Shown here one piece after another: positions 23,562-37,432 of a stretch of DNA of 64,000 nt. The notes under the pieces are model-generated. The model was not told the origin of the DNA. It did not search any database and saw nothing but the letters and a program-made list of their open reading frames with translations. The stretch's first letter is position 1. Each line of letters starts with the position of its first letter. Both the position numbers and the translations under genes were made by a program. The stretch is taken from assembly GCA_026874595.1 (NCBI GenBank), contig CM049309.1, positions 3,816,076-3,880,075 on the forward strand. Reading direction: 5' to 3'. Origin of the DNA: Sipunculus nudus. Taxonomy: Eukaryota; Annelida; Sipuncula; Golfingiida; Sipunculidae.

Positions 23562-25032
23562 GATGGCCGAACGGGAAGTAATGAAATGTCGGACTTCTCC
23601 GTATAAAAGTGCCGGAATTGGACATATCAGGAAGTTCTCCCTTGGCTACCACAAGATGTCCGTAGTATCCCTAAGTATAAATAAAATCTTTCAATGGAAT
23701 TTAAAAAAAAATAGGGAAATGACTGCAAACACAAATTAAAATTTGAAACATATATTAGAACAGCAGCATTCTCATCACGATCCCTGAGGGTTGAACGTCG
23801 AATTCATCAGTAAATAATCTACCCCCTCCGGTATGATAAAGGTCCTGTTGTCCACAGCATCCTCTAAGAAGCACCTACTGTCCCTCACTGTCTTCAGTCC
23901 TCTCCGGCTAAGGGGGTAAGCGTATTGATCCCACTAACTGCGGAGATCCGTCCGGACGGTTTTTCAGGAATAGCCCCCCGCGAATTCCCTGTGACCTATG
24001 GCAGCTCAGAACCGAATATTACCACATCTCCCTGATTGTGCTCCACACTCACCATAAACAAAACAAACACAGGAAGAGAATTGAGATATTGCAGTTTCAT
24101 AATAATACTTATCTCGATTTTATGAATCTAAAGAATTCCGAGAATGTGTTTGTGTGTATAAAACGCATTATTATGTAATTTTAGCTAAATTTGACTAACC
24201 GTAGTCCATGATCTTCCTTAATTCTTTTTGGTTTCACGAAGAGATACGTAAATCCGCTGTAAAATCGGGCTTCGTACAACTTACAAGTCCATGATCGCCT
24301 TGTTTCACTGAAACTGAGACAAGAATGACCGGGTTGCTAACGTGACGACAATAGCAACACCACCGATTCAATGACGTCATGATGTTTTAATCTTCAAACG
24401 TTTGGCTAGTAAAACGTAATACTGAGTGTTAAATGATGTGATTAATTTTACCTTGCAGAGTGAATGTGTTTGGGGGTTCATAGGGTGCTTAGTTACGAGC
24501 CCAGACCGCAGATGGCGACACCTGACGTAAACAGCAATTTTGTGACGTATTTTTCATCGGCATGGGCGTAGACAACGTATTGCCACGTGGGTTTGTTATG
24601 TGATGTGAGGATTGCATGCGGAACAGAGACTGGGCCCTGTCATGATTTGCTGCTGCAAGCGTATTGTTACGGACAGTATATTTAGAAAATAATAAAATAC
24701 TGCAATGTATATTGTTTTTATTCATTTTGGAATATTTTAGTGAAATCACTGCAGAGTTGAGAGCAAACATATGTGCTGACAGATTTTATAACAAAGCAAA
24801 TGACCTCGTACATTTCTTGGAAAAATAAAGAGAAAATATATTTCAAACAAGGATATCTTATCGGATTTGCGATTCGTCAGGTTCAATCGATCGATCTTCA
24901 TAAAAATCAACTTTAAATGCAATACCTTGTTAAATCTGAAAAAAAAACTCAAATGACGTGTGATTGCTTTATTATAATCAAGTGTTATAGATGATGTTTG
25001 AATACATTTATTCACAGATCCGAGGGTGGGTA

Positions 25033-25079
25033 TTTTTTTTTTTTTTTTTTTTCGAAAAGGCCGGGTGGGGGGGGGGGGG
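25033..25079. repeat. Poly(dT)/poly(dG) tract of unit 7
   Basis: 20 T, CGAAAAGGCCGGGT, 13 G. Confidence 0.9.
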
Positions 25080-25807
25080 AGCAGTTCCCGAGACCAGGGA
25101 GCAGGCGGTCCTGGCATCTGGTGCACGCTGGCCGGAACGTTAACCAAAGAATGAATGGAAAACGTGGCATCGTGTCCCGGCTAAAATACAATATAATACA
25201 ATAAGTGTCTTAACAATAGAACACAGACACAAAGTCGGAGGTTTATGTTGTGTATATACATTATATAAGGATAAAGCAAACGTACGTTAGTTTCTCATGC
25301 ACCGCGCGCGTGAATTTTTAAAGTGGGTTCAAAACTGTCCCCGATTATATCAAATTTTAATTTTAAAAAATCATGAAATATATTAATTTATGAAGCGGGT
25401 CGGCAATGATTTCTAGAAGAAGCGCACAAGAAACCAAACTTTTTTGGCCTAATGTTAACATTAAAAAAACTTTTGTATATTTATTAAAAAATTAAAAATA
25501 TAATTAAAAAATTATATAAAAAAAATGAAAATGTACATAACCGAGTTATGTGATGGGTTTTTTTTTTTTTTTTTTTTTAATGTTTTTATTGTCCCCGTTA
25601 AACACGACTGTTCTGCCACAAATGGACCGAACGGCTGATGAACGACCTGGACATAAATAAGGGGCCGTTTAAGAATAAGCGGTCTACCAAATCGTATTAA
25701 ACAAGAGTTCAGTCTGGCTGTGGCCCAAATTACCTGAATCGCATCAAAAAAGAAAATTGGCAGAATGACATTATATTCTACAGGCTGTTTCAAACAGGTT
25801 TTCCAGG

Positions 25808-26455
25808 TTATTGGGGCCGTATAACAAATGGTTTATGGTGCCCGGGCTATCTCTACCATTTAACACAGTGATCGGCAGGAACCTTATTACAGGGTTTACT
25901 TCTGGGCCACATAACATGGTATTCATACTCGCAGTATAAAAGGGATTCACTTGGGCCATATAAGAAAGTATGCATCTTGGCCACACAACAAGAAATTCAC
26001 CTTGGCCATATAACAAAAGGTCCATCTCGGCCATATAACAGCGTATTCACACGGGCCATATCACGGAGTTTTCTTCTGAGTTAAATAGCAATGTACCCAC
26101 GTGGGCCATATAACATGTATTCACCGGGGTCGTATAAAAAGAAAGTTTTCTTGGCCATATATTAAGAAATCCATCTCGGCTTATCATATGGTATTCACCC
26201 GCCACGTATAATATAGTATTAATAAGGACCATATAATAATATTTTCATGAGGGCCATATATAATAACATGGTATTCGTCCGCTCTGTATAACAAAGTATC
26301 CAAATGGGCCATATAACAACGTCTCCATCTGGAACAAGTAACAGGGTATTTGTTTTGGCTATATATCAAGGAATTCACCGGGGCCGTGTAACAAGATTTT
26401 CACTAGGGCCAGTATTTTAAGTTTAATTTCGGGCAATATACCAGGGTATCAACAG
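25808..26455. repeat. Minisatellite of unit 7, one sub-block
   Basis: A single landmark at 25,954. The first-block monomer AATAGCAATGTAC joins directly to the last-block monomer CCCACGTGGGCC near 26,090, which looks like exchange between sub-blocks. Confidence 0.9.
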
Positions 26456-27926
26456 GATGACCGAGCGGGAAGTAATGAAATGTCGGACTTCTCCGTATAA
26501 AAATTTCGGAATTGGACATATCAGGAAGTTCTCCCTTGGCTTCCACAAGATGTCCGTAGTATCCCTATGTATAAATAAAATCTTTCAATGGAATTTAAAA
26601 AAAAATAGGGAGATGACTGCAAACACAAATTAAAATTTGAAACATATATTAGAACAGCAGCATTCTCATCACGATCCCTGAGGGTTGAACGTCGAATTTA
26701 TCAGTAAATAATCTACCCCCTCCGGTATGATAAAGGTCCTTTTGTCCACAGCATCCTCTAAGAAGCACCTACTGTCCCTCACTGTCTTCAGTCCTCTCCG
26801 GCTAAGGGGGTAAGCGTATTGATCCCACTAACTGCGGAGATCCGTCCGGACGGTTTTTCAGGAATAGCCCCCCGCGAATTCCCTGTGACCTATGGACGGC
26901 TCAGAACCGAATATTACCACATCTCCCTGATTGTGCTCCACACTCACCAAAAACAAAACAAACACAGGAAGAGAATTGAGATATTGCAGTTTCATAATAA
27001 TACTTATCTCGATTTTATGAATCTAAAGAATTCCGAGAATGTGTTTGTGTGTATAAAACGCATTATTATGTAATTTTAGCTAAATTTGACTAACCGTAGT
27101 CCATGATCTTCCTTAATACTTTTTGGTTTCACGAAGAGATACGTAAATCCGCTGTAAAATCGGGCTTCGTACAACTTACAAGTCCATGATCGCCTTGTTT
27201 CACTGAAACTGAGACAAGAATGACCGGGTTGCTAACGTGACGACAATAGCAACACCACCGATTCAATGACGTCATGATGTTTTAATCTTCAAACGTTCGT
27301 CTAGTAATACGTAATACTGAGTGTTAAATGATGTCATTAATTTTACCTTGCAGAGTGAATGTGTTTGGGGGTTCATAGGGTGCTTAGTTACGAGCTCAGA
27401 CCGCAGATGGCGACACCTGACGTAAACAGCAATTTTGTGACGTATTTTTCATCGGCATGGGCGTAGACAACGTATTGCCACGTGGGTTAGTCATGTAATG
27501 TGAGGATTGCATGCGGAACAGAGACTGGGCCCTGTTATGATTTGCTGCTGCAAGCGTATTGTTACGGACAGTATATTTAGAAAATAATAAAATACTGCAA
27601 TGTATATTGTTTTTATTCAATTTGGAATATTTTAGTGAAATCACTGCAGAGTTAAGAGCAAACATATGTGCTGACAGATTTTATAACAAAGCAAATGACC
27701 TCGTACATTTCTTGGAAAAATAAAGAGAAATATATTTCAAACAAGGATATCTAATCGGATTTGCGATTCGTCAGATTCAAAAGATCGATCTTCATAAAAA
27801 TCAACTTTAAATGCAATACCTTGTTAAATCTGAAAAAAAAACTCAAATGACGTGTGATTGCTTTATTATAATCAAGTGTTATAGATGATGTTTGAATACA
27901 TTTATTCACAGATCCGAGGGTGGGTA

Positions 27927-27977
27927 TTTTTTTTTTTTTTTTTTTTTTTCGAAAAGGCCGGGTGGGGGGGGGGGGGG
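27927..27977. repeat. Poly(dT)/poly(dG) tract of unit 8
   Basis: 23 T, CGAAAAGGCCGGGT, 14 G. Confidence 0.9.
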
Positions 27978-28083
27978 CAGTTCCCGAGACCAGGGAGCAG
28001 GCGGTCCTCGCATCTGGTGCACGCTGGCCGGAACGATAACCAAAGAATGACTGGAAAACGTGGCATCGTGTCCCGGCTAAAAT

Positions 28084-28088
28084 ACAAT
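28084..28088. repeat. Left target-site duplication ACAAT
   Basis: ACAAT directly before TGTCACC. The uninterrupted site in other units reads AAAATACAATATAATAC. Confidence 0.8.
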
Positions 28089-29219
28089 TGTCACCCCTAA
28101 CTTAACGTGAAAACTTTACAACGGATATATCCTATAAAACCATACGATGGGTTTACGCTCGCCACTTGATTTCACTCATCAAGAAATTAGATCCCGGTCA
28201 TTACAGGTGACATTTCCAGGTTCTTTTAAGGACGTGTATTAAAATACCAGACAATCATACACCCAGATCAATAGAAACTATGAGACATCAGGTTAAATTC
28301 ACAAATATAATTCAAGACAATACTTACAGAGACACAAATGTGAGTGTGTGCGTTGATGTGTCAATACGACAGTTCTTCACATTAAAATTACAGGATATTT
28401 ACTGAGTCCATGGTTTGTATAAAAAACCATAAAGTCCAGTTCCTTCAGAGATCTCTGGTTACTGTTTTGTGTAGAATCTAGCGTATGGTTAGCAGCATAT
28501 AGTCTTTCTGAGTTTAGCGATCTTCAACTGATCTTGCTTGTCAGCGACCCGGGTATGTTTACGTTCACATGAATGCAATAGAGCTCTTTGTTTACGAGGA
28601 GCTTAGAGTCCTTGACCTTGTTCTTGTAGCAACGGATTCACGGCTTACGGCGGTTATGTATCTAGGTCAAGCTGAACTAGGCCGGCAGGTGACAAACGCT
28701 CTCTCACTTTATCGCCAATACGAAGCTCTGTCGGCAGCACGGCTGAGTTCTCATGAGCTGGGTCTTTGCCTCATATAGAAGCTTGCTTCTATGCCGTTCC
28801 TGGCGTTTCAATGTTCGTGCGTGCGTGCTGCCACCTCAAGCTTCAAGACCCAACTGAAGGCAGCTTCCAGCGTCTCTCCCTGAACTCTGACGTCACAATG
28901 GTCGTCACAATACGGCGATCCGGTTCTCTGATTGGCTTATTTCTCAAGGGTCCCATATAAGGATATATGTGACCTAGTTTGACTGTTAGCGTCACCATGG
29001 CGACCCACATACCAAATGTAACAATTACACACGATGCGTGACACGGATAAATCAGCTGATAGCCGATGGGATTCCATACAAGAATACACAATATATATAT
29101 ATACAATCAAGACCTGTCAACGCTTTAGGATGACGCTTCACGTCAATATCAATAGAGAACAGACTTCGTTAAACTATGATACAAAACACCGTACATATTG
29201 TCACCGATTTCTGGTGACA
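28089..29219. mobile_element. Probable solo LTR of an LTR retrotransposon (1,131 bp)
   Basis: Comparison with all other units shows an insertion whose ends are TGTCACC and GGTGACA, bounded by a perfect 5-bp direct repeat ACAAT. Short TG...CA inverted ends plus a 5-bp target duplication are the signature of LTRs of Gypsy, Pao/BEL or retrovirus-like elements. Only one LTR is present: there is no primer-binding site, gag-pol or polypurine tract next to it, so it is a solo LTR left by LTR-LTR recombination. A TATA-like CCATATAAGGATATATG lies near 28,953, which would suit plus-strand transcription. The last 23 bp can form a hairpin (TTGTCACC and GGTGACAA arms). The orientation and the superfamily are not settled. 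Reading frames inside (28,569-28,778, 28,766-28,960, 29,034-29,228) are short and unrecognised. Confidence 0.75.
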
Positions 29220-29224
29220 ACAAT
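29220..29224. repeat. Right target-site duplication ACAAT
   Basis: ACAAT directly after GGTGACA, identical to the left copy. Unit sequence resumes with ATAATACAATAAGTG. Confidence 0.8.
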
Positions 29225-29839
29225 ATAATACAATAAGTGTCTTAACAATAGAACACAGACACAAAGTCGGAGGATTATGTTGTGTATATACATTATATAA
29301 GGATAAAGCAAACGTACGTTAGTTTCTCATGCACCGCGCGCGTGAATTTTTAAAGTGGGTTCAAAACTGTCCCCGATTATATCAAATTTAAATTTTAAAA
29401 AATCATGAAATATATTAATTTATGAAGCGGGTCGGCAATGATTTCTATAAGAAGCGCCCAAGAAACCAAACTTTTTTGGCCTAATGTTAACATTAAAAAA
29501 ACTGTTGAATATTTATTAAAAAATTAAAAATATAATTCAAAAATTATATAAAAAAAATGAAAATGTACATAACCGAGTTATGTGATGGGGTTTTTTTTAA
29601 TTTTTTTTTTTATGTTTTTATTGTCCCCGTTAAACACAACTGTTCTGCCACAAATGGACCGAACGGCTGATGAACGACCTGGACATAAATAAGGGGCCGT
29701 ATAAGAATAAGCGGTCTACCAAATCGTACTAAACAAGAGTTCAGTCTGGCTGTGGCCCAAATTACCTGAATCGCATCAAAAAAGAAAATTGGCAGAATGA
29801 CATTGTATTCTACAGGCTGTTTCAAACAGGTTTTCTAGG

Positions 29840-30829
29840 TTATTGGGGCCGTAGAACAAATGGTTTATGGTGCCCGGAATATCTCTGCCATTTAACACAG
29901 TGATCGGCAGGAACCTTATTACAGGGTTTACTTCTGGGCCACATAACATGGTATTCATACTCGAAGTATAAAAGGGATTCACTTGGGCCATATAAGAAAG
30001 TATGCATCTTGGCCACATAACAAGAATTTCACCTTGACATTTTAACAAAAGGTCCATCTCGGCCATATAACAGCGTATTCACACGGGCCATATCACGGAG
30101 TTTTCTTCTTAGTTAAATAGCAATGTACTCACGTGGGCCATATAAAATCGGATTCAGCGGGGTCGTATAAAAATTTAGTTTACTCTGCCATAATATAAGA
30201 TGTCTAACTCGGCGTTATCATATGGAATTCACCCGCCACGTATAACATAGTATTATTTGGGCCATATAATAATGTATACCTAAGTGCCATATAACCTGGT
30301 ATTCGTCCGCGCTGTATAAAGGGATTCACTTGGGCCATATAAGAAAGTATGCATCTTGGCCACATAACAAGATATTCACCTTGGCCATATAACAAGGTTT
30401 CAATCTCGGCCATACAACAGCGTATTCACACGGGCCATATCAAGGGGTTTTCTTCTTAGTTAAATAACAATGTACCCACGTGGGCCATATAACATGTATT
30501 CACCGGGGTCGAATAAAAAGAAAGTTTCCTTGGCCATATATTAAGAAATCCATCTCGGCTTATCATATGGTATTCACCCGCCACGTATAATATAGTATTA
30601 ATAAGGACCATAAAATAATATTTTCATGAGGGCCACATAACATGGTATTCGTCCGCTCCGTCTAACAAAGTATCCAAATGGGCCATATAACAACGACTCA
30701 ATCTGGACCATGTAACAGGGTATTTGTTTTGGCCATATATCAAGGAATTCACCGGGGCCGTGTAACAAAATTTTCACTAGGGCCAGTATTTTAAGTTTAA
30801 TTTCCAGCAATATACCAGGGTATCAACAG
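29840..30829. repeat. Minisatellite of unit 8, two sub-blocks
   Basis: Landmarks at 29,986 and 30,333. Confidence 0.9.
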
Positions 30830-32297
30830 GATGGCCGAGAGGGAAGTAATGAAATGTCGGACTTCTCCGTATAAAAATTTCGGAATTGGACATATCTGGA
30901 AGTTCTCCCTTGGCTACCACAAGATGTCCGTAGTATCCCGAAGTATAAATAAAATCTTTCAATGGAATTTAAAAAAATAGGGAGATGACTGCAAACACAA
31001 ATTAAAATTTGAAACATATATTAGAACAGCAGCATTCTCATCACGATCCCTGAGGGTTGAACGTCGGATTTATCAGTAAATAATCTACCCCCTCCGGTAT
31101 GATAAAGGTCCTGTTGTCCACAGCATCCTCTAAGAAGCACCTACTGTCCCTCACTGTCTTCAGTCCTCTCCGGCTAAGGGGGTAAGCGTATTGATCCCAC
31201 TAACTGCGGAGATCCGTCCGGACGGTTTTTCAGGAATAGACCCCGTGAATTTCGTGTGACCTATGACAGCTCAGAACCGAATATTACCATATCTCCCTGA
31301 TTGTGCTCCACACTCACCATAAACAAAACAAACACAGGAAGAGAATTGAGATACTGCAGTTTTATAATAATACTTATCTCGATTTTATGAATCTATAGAA
31401 TTCCGGGATTGTGTTTGTGTGTATAAAACGCATTATTATGTAATTTTAGCTAGATTTGACTAACCGTAGTCCATGATCTTCCTTAATACTTTTTGGTTTC
31501 ACGAAGAGATACGTAAATCCGCTGTAAAATCGGGCTTCGTACAACTTACAAGTCCATGATCGCCTTGTTTCTCTGAAACTGAGACAAGAATGACCGGGTT
31601 GCTAACGTGACGACAATAGCAACACCTGCGATTCAATGACGTCACGATGTTTTAATCTTCAAACGTTCGGCTAGTAATACGTAATACTGAATGTTAAAAG
31701 ATGTCATTAATTTTACCTTGCAGAGTGAATGTGTTTGGGGGTTCATAGGGTGCTTAGTTACGAGCCCAGACCGCAGATGGCGACACCTGACGTAAACAGC
31801 AATTTTGTGACGTATTTTTCATCGGCATGGGCGTAGACAACGTATTGCGACGTGGGTTTGTTATGTGATATGTGAGGATTGCATGCGGAACAGAGACTGG
31901 ACCCTGTTATGATTTGCTGCTGCAAGCGTATTGTTACAGTACATTTAGAAAATAATAAAATACGTACTGCAATGTATATTGTTTTTATTCATTTTGGAAT
32001 ATTTTAGTGAAATCACTGCAGAGTTGAGAGCAAACATATGTGCTGACAGATTTTATGACAAAGCAAATGACCTCGTACATTTCTTGGAAAAATAAAGAGA
32101 AAATATATTTAAAACAAGGATATATAATTGGATTTGCGATTCATTAGATTCAAACGATCGATCTTCATAAAAATCAACTTTAAATGCAATACCTTGTTAA
32201 ATCTGAAAAAAACTCAAATGACGTGTGATTGCTTTGTTATAATCAAGTGTTATAGATGATGTTTGAATACATTTATTCACAGATCCGAGGGTGGGTA

Positions 32298-32346
32298 TTT
32301 TTTTTTTTTTTTTTTTTTGCGGAAGAACGGGGTGAGGGGGGGGGGG
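32298..32346. repeat. Poly(dT)/poly(dG) tract of unit 9
   Basis: 21 T, GCGGAAGAACGGGGTGA, 11 G. The same spacer is found only in unit 12. Confidence 0.9.
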
Positions 32347-33067
32347 AGCAGTTCCCGAGACCAGGGAGCAGGCGGTCCTGGCATCTGGTGCACGCTGGCC
32401 GGAACATTAACCAAAGAATGAATGGAAAACGTGGCATCGTGTCCCTTCTAAAATACAATATAATATAATAAGTGTCTGAACAATAGAACACAGACACAAA
32501 GTCGGAGGATTATGTTGTGTATATACATTATATAAGGATAAAACAAACGTACGTTAGTTTCTCATAAACCGCCCGCATGAATTTTCAGAGTGGATTCAAA
32601 ATTGTCCTTGATCATATCAAATTTAAATAAAAAAAATATCATGAAATATATTAATTTAAGAAGCGGGTCGGCAATGATTTCTAGAAGAAGCGGCCAAGAA
32701 ACCAAACTTTTTTTGGCCTAATGTTAACATTAAAAACACTTTTGAATATTTATTAAAAAAATTAAAAATATAATTAAAAAATTATATTAAAAAAAATTAA
32801 AATGTACATAACCGAGTCATGTGATGGGTTGTTTTTTTTATGTTTTTATTGTCCCCGTTAAACACGACTGTTCTGCAACAAATCGACCGAACGGCTGATG
32901 AACGACCTGGACATAAATAAGGGGCCGTATAAGATTAAGCGGTCTACCAAATCGTATTAAACAAGAGTTCAGTCTGGCTGTGGCCAAAATTACCTGAATC
33001 GCATCAAAAAAGAAAATTGGCAGAATGACATTATATTCTATAGACTGTTTCAAACAGGTTTTCTAGG

Positions 33068-34757
33068 TTATTGGGGCCTTATAACAAATGGTTTATGGTG
33101 CCCGGGCTATCTCTGCCATTTAACACAGTGATCGGCAGGAACCTTATTACAGGGTTTACTTCTGGGCCACATAACATGGTATTCATACTCGACGTATAAA
33201 AGGGATTCACTTGGGCCATATAAGAAAGTATGCATCTTGGCCACACAACAAGAAATTCACCTTGGCCATATAACAAAAGGTCCATCTCGGCCATATAACA
33301 GCGTATTCACACGGGCCATATCACGGAGTTTTCTTCTTAGTTCAATAGCAATGTACTCACGTGGGCCATTTAAAATCGGATTCAGCGGGGTCGTATAAAA
33401 AGTTAGTTTCCTCTGCCATAATACAAGGTGTCCAACTCGGCGTTATCATATGGAATTCACCCGCCACGTATAACATAGTATTATTTGGGCCATATAATAA
33501 TGTTAACATAAGGGCCATATAACCTGGTATTCGTACGCGCTTATAAAAGGGATTCACTTGGGCCATATAAGAAAGTATGTATCTTGGCCACACAACAAGA
33601 AATATACCTTGGCCATATAACAAAAGGTCCATCTCGGCCATATAACAGCGTATTCACACGGGCCATATCACGGAGTTTTCTTCTTAGTTACATAGCAATG
33701 ATTCTCACGTGGGCCATATAAAATCGGATTCACCGGGGTCGTATAAAAAATTAGTTTCCTCTGCCATAATATAAGGTGTCCAACTCGGCGTTATCATATG
33801 GAATTCACCCGCCACGTATAACATAGTATTATTTGGGCCATATAATAATGTTTACATAAGGGCCATATAACCTGGTATTCGTCGGCGCTGTATAAAAGGG
33901 ATTCATTTGGGCCATATAAGAAAGTATGCATCTGGGCCACATAACAAGATATTTACCTTGGCCATATAACAAGGTTTCAATCTCGGCCATACAACAGCGT
34001 ATTCACACGGGCCATATCACGGGGTTTTCTTCTTAGTTAAATAACAATGTACCCACGTGGGCCATATAAAATCGGATTCACCGGGGTCGTATAAAAAGTT
34101 AGTTTCCTCTGCCATAATATAAGGTGTCCAACTCGGCGATATCATATGGAATTCATCCGCCACGTATAACATAGTATTATTTGGGCCATATAATAATGTT
34201 TACATGAGGGCCATATAACCTGGTATTCGTCGGCGCTGTATAGAGCGATTCACTTGGGCCATATGAGAAAGTATGCATCTGGGCCACATAACAAGATATT
34301 CACCTTGGCCATATAACAAGGTTTCAATCTCGGCCATACAACAGCGTATTCACACGGGCCATATCAAGGGGTTTTCTTCTTCGTTAATAACAATTTACCC
34401 ACCCGGGCCATATAACATGTATTCACCGGGGTCGTATAAAAAGAAAGTTTCCTTGGCCATTTATTAAGAAATCCATCTCGGCTTATCATATGGTATTCAC
34501 CCGCCACGTATAATATAGTATTAATAAGGACCATATAATACTATTTTCATGACGGCCATATATAATAACATGGTATTCGTCCGCTCCGTATAACAAAGTA
34601 TCCAAATGGGCCATATAACAACGTCTCCATCTGGAACATGTAACAGGGTATTTGTTTTGACCATATATCAAGGAATTCACCGGGGCCGTGTAACAAGATT
34701 TTTACTAAGGCCAATATTTAAAGTTTAATTTCGGGCAATATACCAGGGTATCAACAG
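33068..34757. repeat. Minisatellite of unit 9, four sub-blocks
   Basis: Landmarks at 33,214, 33,561, 33,910 and 34,257, spaced 347-349 bp. The sub-blocks are not identical to each other. Confidence 0.9.
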
Positions 34758-36231
34758 GATGGCCGAGCCGGAAGTAATGAAATGTCGGACTTCTCCGTAT
34801 AAAAGTGTCGGAATTGGACATATCAGGAAGTTCTCCCTTGGCTACCACAAGATGTCCGTAGTATCCTTAAGTATAAATAAAATCTTTCAATGGAATTTAA
34901 AAAAAATAGGGAAATGACTGCAAACACAAATTAAAATTTGAAACATATATTAGAACAGCAGCATTCTCATCACGATCCCTGAGGGTTGAACGTCGAATTT
35001 ATCAGTAAATAAACTACCCCCTCCGGTATGATAAAGGTCCTGTTGTCCACAGCATCCTCTAAGAAGCACCTACTGTCCCACACTGTCTTCAGTCCTCTCC
35101 GGCTAAGGGGGTAAGCGTATTGATCCCACTATCTTCGGCGATCCGTCCGGACGGTTTTTCAGGAATAGACCCCCGCGAATTCCCTGTGACCTATGGACGG
35201 CTCAGAACCGAATATTACCACATCTCCCTGATTGTGCTCCACACTCACCATAAACAAAACAAACACAGGAAGAGAATTGAGATATTGCAGTTTCATAATA
35301 ATACTTATCTCGATTTTCTGAATCTATAGAATTCCGAGAATGTGTTTGTGTGTATAAAACGCATTATTATGTAATTTTAGCTAAATTTGACTAACCGTAG
35401 TCCATGATCTTCCTTAATACTTTTTGGTTTCACGAAGAGATACGTAAATCCGCTGTTAAATTGGGCTTCGTACAACTTACAAGTCCATGATCGCCTAAAT
35501 TGTTTCACTGAAACTGAGACAAGAATGACCGGGTTGCTAACGTGACGACAATAGCAACACCACCGATTCAATGACGTCATGATGTTTTAATCTTCAAACG
35601 TTCGGCTAGTAATACGTAATACTGAGTGTTAAATGATGTGATTAATTTTACCTTGCAGAGTGAATGTGTTTGGGGGTTCATAGGGTGCTTAGTTACGAGC
35701 CCAGACCGCAGATGGCGACCTAAACAGCAATTTTGTGACGTATTTTTCATCGGCATGGGCGTAGACAACGTATTGCCACGTGGGTTTGTTATGTGATGTG
35801 AGGATTGCATGCGGAGCAGAGACTGGGCCCTGTTATGATTTGCTGCTGCAAGCGTATTGTTACGGACAGTATATTTAGAAAATAATAAAATACTGCAATG
35901 TATATTGTTTATATTCATTTTGGAATATTTTAGTGAAATCACTGCAGAGTTGAGAGCAAACATATGTGCTGACAGATTTTATAACAAAGCAAATGACCTC
36001 GTACATTTCTTGGAAAAATAAAGAGAAAATATATATTTAAAACAAGGATATAAAATCGGATTTGCGATTTGTTAGGTTCAAACGATCGATCTTCATAAAA
36101 ATCAACTTTAAATGCAATATACCTTTTTACATCTGAAAAAAACCTCAAATGACGTGTGATTGCTTTATTATAATCAAGTGTTATAGATGATGTTTGAATA
36201 CATTTATTCACAGATCCGAGGGTTGGTATGA

Positions 36232-36287
36232 TTTTTTTTTTTTTTTTTTTTTTGAGGAAGGACGGGTGGGGGGGGGGGGGGGGGGGG
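36232..36287. repeat. Poly(dT)/poly(dG) tract of unit 10
   Basis: 22 T, GAGGAAGGACGGGT, 20 G. The almost identical partner in unit 14 has 22 T and 14 G. Confidence 0.9.
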
Positions 36288-37008
36288 AGCAGTTCCCGAG
36301 ACCAGGGAGCAGGCGGTCCTGGCATCTGGTGCACGCTGGCCGGAACGTTAACCAAAGAATGACTGGAAAACGTGGCATCGTGTCCCGGCTAAAATACAAT
36401 ATAATACAATAAGTGTCTGAACAATAGAACACAGACACAAAGTCGGAGGATTATGTTGTGTGTATACATTATATAAGCATAAAGAAAACGTACATTAGTT
36501 TCTCATGCAACGCGCGCGTGAATTTTCAAAGTGGATTCAAAATTGTCCCCGATCATATCAAATTTAAATTTTAAAAAATATTATGAAATATATTAATTTA
36601 AGAAGCGGGTCGGCAATGATTTCTAGAAGAAGCGCCCAAGAAACCAAACTTTTTTTGGCCTAATGTTAACATTAAAAACACTGTTGAATACTTATTAAAA
36701 AAATTAAAAATATAATTCAAAAATAATATTTAAAAAAATGAAAATGTACATAACCGAGTCATGTGATGGGTTGTTTTTTTATGTTTTTATTGTCCCCGTT
36801 AAACACGACTGTTCTGCCACAAATGGACCGAACGGCTGATGAACGACCTGGACATAAATAAGGGGCCGTATAAGAATAAGCGGTCTACCAAATCGTACTA
36901 AACAAGAGTTCAGTCTGGCTGTGGCCCAAATTACCTGAATCGCATCAACAAAGAAAATTGGCAGAATGACATTGTATTCTACAGGCTGTTTCAAACAGGT
37001 TTTCTAGG

Positions 37009-37432
37009 TTATTGGGGCCGTCGAACAAATGGTTTATGGTGCCCGGGATATCTCTGCCATTTAACACAGTGATCGGCAGTAACCTTATTACAGGGTTTAC
37101 TTCTGGGCCACATAACATGGTATTCATACTCGAAGTATAAAAGGGATTCACTTGGGCCATATAAGAAAGTATGTGATGCCACGTATAATATAGTATTAAT
37201 AAGGACCATATAATAATATTTTCATGAGGGCCATATATAATAACATGGTATTCGTCCGCTCCGTATAACAAAGTATCCAAATGGGCCATATAACATCGTC
37301 TCAATCTGGACCATGTAACAGGGTATTTGTTTTGGCCATATATCAAGGAATTCACCGGGGCCGTGTAAGAAGATTTTCACTAGGGCCAGTATTTTAAGTT
37401 TAATTTCGGGCAATATACCAGGGTTTCAACAG
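37009..37432. repeat. Minisatellite of unit 10, truncated
   Basis: One landmark at 37,155 is broken: GAAAGTATG joins TGATGCCACGTATAATATAG at about 37,172, where the following monomers of a normal block are missing. Confidence 0.9.

Larger units (their letters stand above)
23562..26455 (+). repeat. Macrosatellite unit 7 (2,894 bp), one sub-block short
   Basis: It differs from the standard unit by the loss of one ~348-bp sub-block only. The rest of the layout is complete. T tract 25033-25052 (20), G tract 25067-25079 (13), second T run near 25,558-25,578. Confidence 0.9.
26456..30829 (+). repeat. Macrosatellite unit 8 (4,374 bp), carrying a solo LTR
   Basis: A standard two-sub-block unit (about 3,238 bp) enlarged by a 1,131-bp insertion plus its 5-bp target duplication within the ~130-bp conserved block. 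T tract 27927-27949 (23), G tract 27964-27977 (14). Confidence 0.9.
30830..34757 (+). repeat. Macrosatellite unit 9 (3,928 bp), four sub-blocks
   Basis: The longer of the two size classes with four sub-blocks (with unit 13). The first ~800 bp are somewhat more diverged than in other units (AACACCTGCGATTC, GACGTCACGATG). From about 32,400 it is of the same subtype as units 3 and 5 but keeps its T/G tract: T 32298-32318 (21), G 32336-32346 (11). From about 33,115 it is nearly identical to unit 13. Confidence 0.9.
34758..37432 (+). repeat. Macrosatellite unit 10 (2,675 bp), truncated minisatellite
   Basis: The shortest complete unit with unit 14. The minisatellite has lost most of its single remaining sub-block. 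Other marks: GCGACCTAAAC in place of GCGACACCTGACGTAAAC near 35,717, and an extra AAA in CGCCTAAATTG near 35,495. T tract 36232-36253 (22), G tract 36268-36287 (20, the longest). Confidence 0.9.
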
